A stretch of DNA of 64,000 nt, from positions 70,377 through 134,376 of the forward strand of contig CAJTUA010000011.1 in the NCBI GenBank assembly GCA_910579615.1. The letters run 5' to 3'. Within the stretch, counting starts at the first letter, position 1, and every line of letters starts with the position of its first letter. The DNA is from an uncultured Lachnospiraceae bacterium. Its GTDB lineage: Bacteria > Bacillota > Clostridia > Lachnospirales > Lachnospiraceae. The notes under the pieces are model-generated. The model was not told the origin of the DNA and ran no database searches. It saw only the letters and a program-made list of their open reading frames with translations. The position numbers and the translations under genes are program-made. Positions 43,803 to 51,668 of this stretch are shown in pieces.

Positions 43803-46628
43803 TCACGGTGCGTCATTTTTTTCAAGCGCCTTCTTCAGCGCTTCCTGAATCTGGGAGTTTTTTCCTTTTCCTCCATGGACGGCGTGTTCCGCCAGATACC
43901 GGCTCGACACGCGCTCCACCTCCTCCTTCAATTCCCGCGAGGACATGCGCACCGCGCCCTGCCCGATAACAATCAGCTGCTCGAGTGCATCCGAGGTCGC
44001 GACCGTGACATGGTATTTGCGCCCAAGCTCATGCGAAACCTTTTCAATATACATGTCCGCCGTCTCCGCCTCCTTCGTATAAACCACATGGATATTGTGG
44101 TATTTTACCACCTCGCCGGGATTGCCCTTGACACGGTACGCGTCAAATACCAGAATGATGCGGTATTTGGTGTAGCCCTGGTAATTGCACAGAATGTCCA
44201 TCAGCCTGCCGCGCGCGGACTCCAGATTTTCCCCTGCCAGCCCGCTTAGCTCCTCCCACGCAAAAATCACATTGTAGCCATCCACAAGAAGATATTCCGG
44301 CAGGCGGTTTTCGGAAAGCTCCTTTTTTACCACCTCGACCGAGCGTTCGCCCGCCCTTTCCAAAGCCGCCTGCTCCTTCTTGCGCGCCTGCGCCATAGCG
44401 TCCTTGTTGCTTCCCGTTCCCTGCGCACCAAGGGCATTCGCCCCCACCGGGACGCGGCGTTTGATTTCCCCGAAAGTGCGGGTGAAAATTTCCTCCAATT
44501 CCTTATCCGCCGCGTAGGCTGCGCCGAGGGAGGCATCTTTTTTTGCGGTATCCTTTTTATTGCCGGAATATCCGGTGGCTTCCGCAATTCCCGCAACTTC
44601 ACCGTTTGTATCAAACCCGGCATCCCTGGCTGTCCTCCCGGCTCTTACGCCCCCGGCAGCGCCCGCGCCATCCCACGCCTCATCCTCCCCCGCTCCACGC
44701 ACCTTAAGCGCTTCCAAATGCATATAATCCGCCGCCTGCTGCCAAGGCACCAAAAACCCCGCCCCATGCGAGCAGAAAACCGAATCCGCGGAATTATCAA
44801 GATCCGCCTCCGGCTCATAGCCGATGGCATCCATCACCTCTTTCGTATTATGGCAGGGCAGATACCCCATCACCTGGCAGGAAAAGTGCCCCCGCCCGCG
44901 CGTGTACGCCGCAAACTCTGCCGCGTAGCCCTGCATCTTAGCAACCGGGGCGCTCCCGCAAAGCACCATTCCCTCCCCAAAAACCTCCGGCGTGCCGCAT
45001 TTGCCGCACATGCGCTCCACATCCGTCATCGCCCTGCCAATCGCATCCGTCGGCAGCTCCATCCGAAACTCATAATAAGGCTCCAAAAGCACGTTCTTTG
45101 CGCACATCAGCCCGTGGCGCACCGCCCGGTAGGTCGCCTGCCGGAAATCCCCGCCCTCCGTGTGCTTGATATGTGCCCTCCCCGCAACAAGCGTAATCCT
45201 CATATCCGTAATCGGAGACCCGCTCAAAACCCCCAAATGCTCCCGCTCTGCCAGATGTGTCAGCACAAGGCGCTGCCAGTTTTTCTCAAGCATATCCTCC
45301 GGGCATGCCGTGCGAAAAACCAGTCCGCTCCCCGGCTCCCCCGGCTCCATCAAAAGATGCACCTCCGCATAATGCCTTAACGGCTCGTAATGCCCCATCC
45401 CAAGAACAGGCTTTGCAATCGTCTCCCGGTATAAAATGCTTCCCGCGTCAAAACCCACCGCAACGCCAAAACGCTCCCTGATTTTTTCTGCAAACACCTC
45501 AATCTGCACCTGCCCCATCAGCTGCACATGGATTTCCTGCAGCAGCGGCACATAGCGGATATGCAGCAGCGGCTCCTCCTCCGCCAGCTCACGCAGGTGC
45601 TTTCGCATTACAATCACATCACAGCCCTCCGGCAAAATGGCGCGGTAAGTCATAACCGGCATCATGACCGGGGCAGCCTCTTTTTCCTGCGCGCCAAGCC
45701 CCTGCCCCGCACAGGTTGCGCTAAGCCCGGTTACGGCGCAGACTTCCCCCGCCGATACGGTTTCCGCCGTCTTAAACTTCGCCCCATTATACAGGCGGAT
45801 TTGGTCAATCTTTTCCGTGACAGAATCCCCGTACTCCACACTCTGGCGCACACCAAGGCTTCCCCCGGTAATCTTCATCCAGGTCAGGCGTTTGCCCTGC
45901 CCGTCCCTCTCAATTTTATAAACCTTCGCGCCAAACGCTTCCGGGTACTTCTTTTCAGCACAATACCGCTCCATCCCGGAAAGCAGCTCCTCCACCCCCG
46001 AAAGCTTTAACGCCGAGCCAAAATAAACCGGAAAAACCTTCCGCTGCGCCACTGCCTTTGCAATTTCCCCATCCGCAAGGCTGCCCTGCTCCATATAAGC
46101 ATCCAGAAGCTCCTCCGAGCACACCGCCAGCTCCTCGCAGAATTTCTCATTGTCTTTCTCCGTAAAATCCACGCATTCTTCCGCAAGCCTTGCCTTTAAA
46201 TTGATGATGCGCGCCGCTTTATCCGCCCCCGCAAGGTCCATTTTATTGACAAAAAGGAAGGTCGGAACCCTGTAATGTGCCAGAAGCTTCCAAAGGGTCT
46301 GCGTATGTGCCTGCACGCCGTCCGTGCCGCTAATGACCAGCACCGCATAATCAAGCACCGAAAGGCTCCGCTCCATCTCCGCCGAAAAATCCACATGCCC
46401 TGGCGTATCCAGTAAAATCAGCTCCAATTCCCCAAAGACAAGCCTTGCCTGTTTTAAATAAATGGTAATGCCCCGCTCCCTCTCCTGTATGTCCGTGTCC
46501 AAAAAAGCATCCCTGTGGTCAACGCGCCCAAGCTTTCTTATGCTGCCTGCTTGATATAAAAAAGCCTCCGACAGGGTTGTTTTCCCGGCATCCACATGCG
46601 CAAGTATCCCGGTTACAATCTTTTTCAT
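43803..46628 (-). CDS. Tet(M)-like ribosomal GTPase fused to a C-terminal NYN/YacP (Rae1-type) nuclease domain
   Basis: 941 residues from ATG 46628; the family of ribosome protection GTPases is about 640. GTPase motifs are complete: AHVDAGKTT (10-18), ERGITI, DTPGHVDF, NKMD and a GSAL. EF-G-like domains II-V follow to about residue 660, ending with ADSVFCSHGAGFLVPWQQAA. A low-complexity linker (about 680-775) leads to an NYN domain (about 779-910): LLVDGYNVIF (Asp783), VFDAYR (Asp829), ETADMYIEK (Asp858), ATSD (Asp880), all acidic positions expected for a nuclease. The NYN domain resembles B. subtilis YacP/Rae1, which cuts mRNA in the ribosomal A site. A ribosome-targeted mRNA cleavage or rescue factor is inferred. 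A DUF3783 gene lies 34 bp upstream, probably in the same transcript. Confidence 0.88.
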   Translation of the reverse strand: MKKIVTGILAHVDAGKTTLSEAFLYQAGSIRKLGRVDHRDAFLDTDIQERERGITIYLKQARLVFGELELILLDTPGHVDFSAEMERSLSVLDYAVLVISGTDGVQAHTQTLWKLLAHYRVPTFLFVNKMDLAGADKAARIINLKARLAEECVDFTEKDNEKFCEELAVCSEELLDAYMEQGSLADGEIAKAVAQRKVFPVYFGSALKLSGVEELLSGMERYCAEKKYPEAFGAKVYKIERDGQGKRLTWMKITGGSLGVRQSVEYGDSVTEKIDQIRLYNGAKFKTAETVSAGEVCAVTGLSATCAGQGLGAQEKEAAPVMMPVMTYRAILPEGCDVIVMRKHLRELAEEEPLLHIRYVPLLQEIHVQLMGQVQIEVFAEKIRERFGVAVGFDAGSILYRETIAKPVLGMGHYEPLRHYAEVHLLMEPGEPGSGLVFRTACPEDMLEKNWQRLVLTHLAEREHLGVLSGSPITDMRITLVAGRAHIKHTEGGDFRQATYRAVRHGLMCAKNVLLEPYYEFRMELPTDAIGRAMTDVERMCGKCGTPEVFGEGMVLCGSAPVAKMQGYAAEFAAYTRGRGHFSCQVMGYLPCHNTKEVMDAIGYEPEADLDNSADSVFCSHGAGFLVPWQQAADYMHLEALKVRGAGEDEAWDGAGAAGGVRAGRTARDAGFDTNGEVAGIAEATGYSGNKKDTAKKDASLGAAYAADKELEEIFTRTFGEIKRRVPVGANALGAQGTGSNKDAMAQARKKEQAALERAGERSVEVVKKELSENRLPEYLLVDGYNVIFAWEELSGLAGENLESARGRLMDILCNYQGYTKYRIILVFDAYRVKGNPGEVVKYHNIHVVYTKEAETADMYIEKVSHELGRKYHVTVATSDALEQLIVIGQGAVRMSSRELKEEVERVSSRYLAEHAVHGGKGKNSQIQEALKKALEKNDAP

Positions 46629-46662
46629 CACAATCCCCATTCCTGCCAAAACACTATGCCCG

Positions 46663-47052
46663 TCATGCCTGGTATGCCCGTCTTTCCCGCTCTAGCTCCG
46701 CATATAGCCGCAGCACGTTCCAGTTCGCATTCGCCGCGGTCAGCACCGCCTTGAAATCCACCTGCACTGCCGCCTTCTTTAGCGCCGCAAGCAGCTTGTC
46801 CAGCTGCCCATCCGAAAGCCCGCATATCAAAATCATGCTTTCCTTCACCGGTCCCCCCTGGTAGAGTTCTTCCTCCCCGCCCATCTGCACGCTCTCGGCA
46901 AGGCTTTCTGTTTTCTTTTCTGCAAGCACGCCAATCCTCTGCCGGTATAAAAATACCGGAACCGCCTCCACGCGCAGCTTTAAACCGCCCGCCGCCCTTT
47001 TTATTTTCGCAAGCTCCTCCGCCTGCACGCCAAATACCAATAATTTTACCAT
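46663..47052 (-). CDS. DUF3783-family protein
   Basis: 129 residues from ATG 47052; the ribosome binding site is weak (AGGA 12 bases upstream). Begins MVKLLVFGVQAEELAKI and ends with the family-like block FKAVLTAANANWNVLRLYAE LERERR (split here for length), after MILICGLSDGQLDKLLAALK. No catalytic motif. Placed directly before the GTPase-NYN gene in the same direction, so a functional link is possible; its function is unknown. Confidence 0.75.
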   Translation of the reverse strand: MVKLLVFGVQAEELAKIKRAAGGLKLRVEAVPVFLYRQRIGVLAEKKTESLAESVQMGGEEELYQGGPVKESMILICGLSDGQLDKLLAALKKAAVQVDFKAVLTAANANWNVLRLYAELERERRAYQA

Positions 47053-47231
47053 AGGAAGCAACATCCTTTCCCGAACAAAACCAATCAACAAATTTTCTTT
47101 TTCACGCCATTTTGCCCGCGGCATCCGGCGCATTCTTTTTCGTATTATAGCAATTCCGAAAGATAATGTAAAGTGCAGAAAAACTTATCAAAATCTTAAG
47201 TATTTTCCCTCTATGCACGGCGGAAGAAATA

Positions 47232-47240
47232 TGGTATAAT
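47232..47240 (+). promoter_or_regulatory. Extended -10 promoter for the foldase-like gene
   Basis: TGGTATAAT on plus, about 225 bp upstream of the start at 47464. The -35 region is poor. The transcript would carry a long leader containing an attenuator-like hairpin. Confidence 0.45.
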
Positions 47241-47395
47241 CTGCGGGTGAGCCATGCAGGCTGTCAAAATTCCTGATTTTCATGGCTTTCCATGCAAAAA
47301 TTCATGAATAATCTGTGAAACTGCTTTATCATTTTCACAAAATCGTGTAAGATAACATGGAATGAACGCATGGGAAAATCATATTCCATGCTGCC

Positions 47396-47440
47396 GCAGA
47401 TTGTAAAAATTGTCCGCGGGACTCACATCTGCAATTTTTT
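47396..47440 (+). promoter_or_regulatory. Attenuator-like hairpin in the foldase leader
   Basis: GCAGAT...ATCTGC outer stem with an inner CCGCGG element, followed by AATTTTTT, ending about 25 bp before the start codon at 47464. A second pairing, CATGGAAT with ATTCCATG, lies directly upstream (about 47356-47390). The gap 47053-47463 holds otherwise only the two divergent promoters regions. Confidence 0.4.
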
Positions 47441-47463
47441 CGCAAAGAAATGGAGGAAATGAA

Positions 47464-48792
47464 ATGGGAAACCAGAAGAACCAGATACCGGCAGAAAGCG
47501 CTGCCGAGAAAAAAATGACAAAATATGACCGTAAAATGCAGGCCAGAAAAGAGGCAGAAGCGCGCGAAAAGCGACAGGCACTGATTACCCGCGTCACAGC
47601 GGTAATTGTGCTCGCGCTGATTATCGTTATTGCCATCGCCGTTCCGGTCACAAAGCGCATCAGCGCAAAAGGGGAATACATCCGCGTCGGAAACCATTCC
47701 CTCTCAAAAATTGACTATGACTTTTATTATGGGTACGGCGTAAACTCCTACCTTTCCACTTACTCCTACATCCTGCCTTACCTTGGCCTGGATACAACAA
47801 AAAGCTTTGACTCCCAAAGCTTTGACGATACGACGACCTGGCAGCAATATTTTGACCAGATGACGGTCTCCAATATAAGCCAGTATCTCGCGCTGTGCGA
47901 TGACGCGGAAAAATCCGGTTTTTCATATGACATCTCAGAGGATTACGATGAATTTTACTCGTCTTTAACCGCAGGCGCAACCGAGCAGGGCGTTTCCTTA
48001 AAAAGCTATTTAAAAAGCATGTTCGGCACCTACGCGACGAAGTCTTCCCTGAAGGATTCGGTCACCACCTTTTTGACCGCGCAGGCATATTATGCACATC
48101 TTTTGGAGGAAAATAAGCCGAACGAAATTGAAGTAAGCGAGTATTACACCGAAAACAAGAGAGATTACGACAGTGTCCATTTCTCCGTTTTTGATTTGCA
48201 GGCGGACATCCCGGAGGACGCGACCGACGAGCAGAAGGAAGCCGCCCTTGCAGAAGCAAAGACAAAGGCGGATGAATTTATTTCCCGCTACCAGGCAGGC
48301 GAGGATTTCCTGGCTCTGTGCAGAGCTTACGCAACGCAAGCACAGGCGGAGACCTACGCGGCAGAGGACGCGTCCGCGTACCAGACTTCCACTTACGCAA
48401 ACATGCATTCCGCTTACCGCGACTGGCTCTTTGACGAGGCGCGCACGCCGGATGAAATCACTGCCATCGAGGACAGCACGGCATACCACATCGTCCTTTT
48501 TAACCTGAGGGAGAAACCGGATACGGCCGATGATACGATTTCCAACACAATTTCGTCCGAGAAAGTGCGCACCTATGTGAGCGGGCTCACGGAAAGCGGC
48601 TATGACTTAAACGATGAAAAGAATCATCTGAATTTAAAGGACATCGCAGCAAACGACGAGGACAACACGGACAACGAAGACAATTCCAACAATGAGGGGG
48701 AAGGCGGCACGGAGCAGGACGGGGATTCTGATGGTGCAGGCGATGACGGCAATGCGGACGGCAATTCCGATGATTCCGACGCAAATTCCTAA
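47464..48792 (+). CDS. Membrane-anchored foldase-like protein (SurA/PrsA-type)
   Basis: 442 residues from ATG 47464 (GGAGG 7 bases upstream). A basic cytosolic N-terminus, one membrane segment (about 41-62), then a helical chaperone-like region (about 80-235) and a parvulin-like segment (about 240-370: VHFSVFDLQADIPEDATDEQ, ADEFISRYQAGEDFLALCRA). The C-terminal 45 residues are almost only Asp, Asn, Glu, Gly and Ser. It likely assists folding of exported proteins outside the membrane; residues required for proline isomerase activity are not obvious, so chaperone-only function is possible. Transcribed alone, with a strong terminator. Confidence 0.75.
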   Translation: MGNQKNQIPAESAAEKKMTKYDRKMQARKEAEAREKRQALITRVTAVIVLALIIVIAIAVPVTKRISAKGEYIRVGNHSLSKIDYDFYYGYGVNSYLSTYSYILPYLGLDTTKSFDSQSFDDTTTWQQYFDQMTVSNISQYLALCDDAEKSGFSYDISEDYDEFYSSLTAGATEQGVSLKSYLKSMFGTYATKSSLKDSVTTFLTAQAYYAHLLEENKPNEIEVSEYYTENKRDYDSVHFSVFDLQADIPEDATDEQKEAALAEAKTKADEFISRYQAGEDFLALCRAYATQAQAETYAAEDASAYQTSTYANMHSAYRDWLFDEARTPDEITAIEDSTAYHIVLFNLREKPDTADDTISNTISSEKVRTYVSGLTESGYDLNDEKNHLNLKDIAANDEDNTDNEDNSNNEGEGGTEQDGDSDGAGDDGNADGNSDDSDANS

Positions 48793-48853
48793 GATATCAC
48801 ATCCAGCCGGCACAGGGACGAGTTCCAAAAAAACGGAGCATTCCTCTAATTAC

Positions 48854-48879
48854 AGAGGGCGGGAAACCGCCCTCTTTTT
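48854..48879 (+). terminator. Intrinsic terminator of the foldase-like gene
   Basis: AGAGGGCGG-GAAA-CCGCCCTCT then TTTT, 60 bp after the stop at 48792. Confidence 0.93.
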
Positions 48880-48912
48880 ATGCGCAGGGGACACGGATGG
48901 AAACGGGCTGCC

Positions 48913-51588
48913 TTAGAGCACCATCTCCCATTCCATATCCGATGCCAGGTAAAACTTCGTATAACACGGCTGGTTATAGCAATTATTCTGCCATGCCACC
49001 CCTGTGCGGTACATCGTATCATGCATCAGCGTAAAAAGCTTGTGCGTTGTCACCTCATCCGCAAAATAAATCCGTATTGCCCCCTCGTCCGCGCGCCGAT
49101 ACAAAATCTCCTCCCGCCAGTCCCCGAGAATATCCGCAACCAGGCAGGGATTGCCCTTTGTCCCGTTGTTCGTGCGCACTTCCTTTGGTACAAGCATTGT
49201 CCCGTGCGTCAGGTCGTTCACAATCCCTTCGTGCGCCCCGCCCACATAATCCGCGCCGTCGATAAACTGCGTGGAAAGGTCGGCGGCATAGCGGACGGAC
49301 TGGTTTGTGCCCGGTGCGGGCATGGAAAGAGGATTCCCCTTGCAGTCAAAGACCTCATTCACGAAGCACTGTAAGCCCCGCACCTTCGGCGCGATATCAC
49401 CGACCATACAGCGCCCCAAATCGCGCGGCACATATGTTCCCCAGAGCACCTCCCCGGTCTGCGCGTCGCAGAGCGCGTAACCGTATGGTGCCTCTGCTGC
49501 GCCTTCAAAAACATGGAAAATCTCATAGCCCGGCCGGTCCGGGTCAATCTTTGCGACATGGATGGCATCGCCGTGCCCGAGCTTTGCCTGCCTCCCATCC
49601 GGAAGCAGCCCGAAGGAGGAATATTTCAGACTCCCATCATGGTCAATCACCGCAGCGCCATAAATAATCTCCTGGAACCCATCCCCGTCAATATCCGCCG
49701 TGGCAAGGCTGTGGTTGCCCTGCCCGGCAAGTGTGCCGTAGTCCGCATCCGTTCCCCTGCCTGCGTGCGGATGGTCATGGAATGGATTTTTCATCGGCAC
49801 AAAACCGGAATCCACAAGGAACCTCTCCTCATGCCGCCCGTTTTTAAAATCATAGGCAGCGATGCAGGCGCGCGTGTAGTAGCCCCGGCACACGATAAGC
49901 GATGGGTGTTCCCCGTCCAGATAGGCAACGCCGGATAAAAACCGGTCCACACGGTTGCACGGTTCTATGCGCTCCATCGCGTAATCCCCCCAACGCAGCC
50001 CGTCATCAACGCGCGGAAACGGAAAATCAATGGTCTGCGCCTCCCTCCCGTCGCCATAAAACATAGTCAGGAATTCAGAACCTTTGTACACAAAGCCCTC
50101 AAACTCCCACAGTTTATTTTTCTGGCTGCGGGACGGTGCATATTCGCGGATAAAATAATCCACAAGGCATCCGGCATCTTTTCGGGAGAGCGGGTATGTT
50201 TTAGCAGGAGGGATACCAAAGCATTCCTCCAGTGTCTTTGGCCACTCGCCCCGCTTTACCTCCTCATAATTCTGCCATTCCATAAATACGCAAATCAGAT
50301 GCTCCCGGTAATCCTGCGCACTGCACACATAGTTGTCCATATGGGATACGCCAGCCGCCACCGCCTGCTGCGGCAGCGTGATATAATGCCAGCGCATCCT
50401 CCTGCCGTTTATGTACACGTCCTCATCCGTCTGCCCGGCTTCCATTTTGCCTGCATCCAAATCCGGACAGCTCTCTTTTTTCTCTGCTCCGGCTTGCCTT
50501 GTATTTTTTTCTCCCTCCTCTGCCACCGGGCGCAGCACCCTCGTCCCCGGCGCAGTCTTTACCGAAATTTCCGCCTTCCCGTCCCCGTCAAAGTCAAACA
50601 CCATAAACTGCGTATAGTGCGCGCCGGCACGAATGTTTTGCCCCATGTCAATCCGCCACAGCAGCGTTCCGTCAAATTTGTAGCAATCCAGGATGCAGTG
50701 GCCGGTATAACCCTTCTGCGATACATCCTTTGAATTATCCGGGTCCCATTTGACAATATACTCATAATCCCCATCCCCGTCCACATCGCCGACACTCATA
50801 TCATTCGCATGGTAGGAAAACACCTCCCCCGCCGGGGTCACGCCGCCCTGCGGACGGCAAATCGGGATATCGTAATAATTCCCGCCGGAAGCAAATGCCC
50901 GCACTTTCTCAGAATGAAGCAGCGCTGCCTGCCAAAAATGTCCGGCAGTGCCCGCAGCATCAAACGCATCCTTCCCCGTCGCTTCCTCCCCTGCCGAAAA
51001 GCCGTTGCCACCGGACTTTGTGCCTTCCGTCACGGCGCGCACCTCATACACATCCTCCATCGTACCGCACACATCCAGATAATTCGTGCTTTCGCGCACC
51101 GTGTCAATCACTTTGCCGTTTTTTATAACCTCAAAATCCGTTCCCGCAAGCCCCGTTTTGGTGTGCCCGGTAACCTCCGGGCGCATCAGCCTCCAGGACA
51201 AAAAAATCCCCCCGTCCGTGCGCATTGCCACCAACCCACGGTTTAACCGCTCCAGCTGCTCATGAAAAACACGCCCGATGGGTGTCTTTAAGCTCCCGCA
51301 AAGCGTTTCCTTCCCCGCTGTATCCACAATTGCCAGACGAAAATAATGCGGGATATGGGTTGACCTCCCATAACAAAACTGTGTATGATTCCCGCAATAA
51401 ACACATCGGTACTGCATATCCGGCGTATCCCGGTCCGACCAGTATAATTTATAATATATCCCAACCTCCGGATATGCATTCCATGAGAGCACAATCCGTT
51501 CCTTAGAAAGCTCTTTAACATGAAAGCCTGCCTGCCATTGCTCTTCTCCCATAACCTCATCCCCCTTTTTTCCCCATGCTTGCCCCAT
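48913..51588 (-). CDS. Rhamnogalacturonan lyase, PL11 family
   Basis: 891 residues, ATG 51588 after AAGGAGG; no signal peptide. A fibronectin-like N-terminal part (about 15-100) is followed by the PL11 eight-bladed propeller: RGLVAMRTDGGIFLSWRLMR, GTDFEVIKNGKVIDTV, calcium loops DVDGDGDYE, DFDGDGKAE and DIDGDGFQE, and NDLTHGTMLVPKEVRTNNGT near the end. The family cleaves the rhamnogalacturonan I backbone by beta-elimination. Two Glu/Gly/Lys-rich insertions (around 205-235 and 345-390) are unusual. The lack of an export signal suggests action on imported oligosaccharides, as known for YesX. It is outside the mannan locus and has no pectin neighbours here. Confidence 0.9.
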   Translation of the reverse strand: MGQAWGKKGDEVMGEEQWQAGFHVKELSKERIVLSWNAYPEVGIYYKLYWSDRDTPDMQYRCVYCGNHTQFCYGRSTHIPHYFRLAIVDTAGKETLCGSLKTPIGRVFHEQLERLNRGLVAMRTDGGIFLSWRLMRPEVTGHTKTGLAGTDFEVIKNGKVIDTVRESTNYLDVCGTMEDVYEVRAVTEGTKSGGNGFSAGEEATGKDAFDAAGTAGHFWQAALLHSEKVRAFASGGNYYDIPICRPQGGVTPAGEVFSYHANDMSVGDVDGDGDYEYIVKWDPDNSKDVSQKGYTGHCILDCYKFDGTLLWRIDMGQNIRAGAHYTQFMVFDFDGDGKAEISVKTAPGTRVLRPVAEEGEKNTRQAGAEKKESCPDLDAGKMEAGQTDEDVYINGRRMRWHYITLPQQAVAAGVSHMDNYVCSAQDYREHLICVFMEWQNYEEVKRGEWPKTLEECFGIPPAKTYPLSRKDAGCLVDYFIREYAPSRSQKNKLWEFEGFVYKGSEFLTMFYGDGREAQTIDFPFPRVDDGLRWGDYAMERIEPCNRVDRFLSGVAYLDGEHPSLIVCRGYYTRACIAAYDFKNGRHEERFLVDSGFVPMKNPFHDHPHAGRGTDADYGTLAGQGNHSLATADIDGDGFQEIIYGAAVIDHDGSLKYSSFGLLPDGRQAKLGHGDAIHVAKIDPDRPGYEIFHVFEGAAEAPYGYALCDAQTGEVLWGTYVPRDLGRCMVGDIAPKVRGLQCFVNEVFDCKGNPLSMPAPGTNQSVRYAADLSTQFIDGADYVGGAHEGIVNDLTHGTMLVPKEVRTNNGTKGNPCLVADILGDWREEILYRRADEGAIRIYFADEVTTHKLFTLMHDTMYRTGVAWQNNCYNQPCYTKFYLASDMEWEMVL

Positions 51589-51627
51589 AGCACTACATCC
51601 TCCTTTTTTCCGTCAAAATACCGCAAT

Positions 51628-51659
51628 GCGCCGCCATCCTGTGGTAAGGATGGCGGCGC
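51628..51659 (-). terminator. Hairpin after the PAS-GGDEF-EAL gene
   Basis: Perfect 13-bp stem GCGCCGCCATCCT / AGGATGGCGGCGC with a 6-nt loop, just after the stop at 51669. The U-tract is modest (TATTTT about 10 bases later). Confidence 0.7.
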
Positions 51660-51668
51660 TGATATTAT

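Noticed and set aside
43803..46628. Tetracycline resistance gene of tet(M) type
   Set aside because: GTPase and EF-G-like domains resemble Tet(M), but divergence in domains IV-V, the extra NYN domain and the chromosomal housekeeping setting argue against an acquired resistance determinant.
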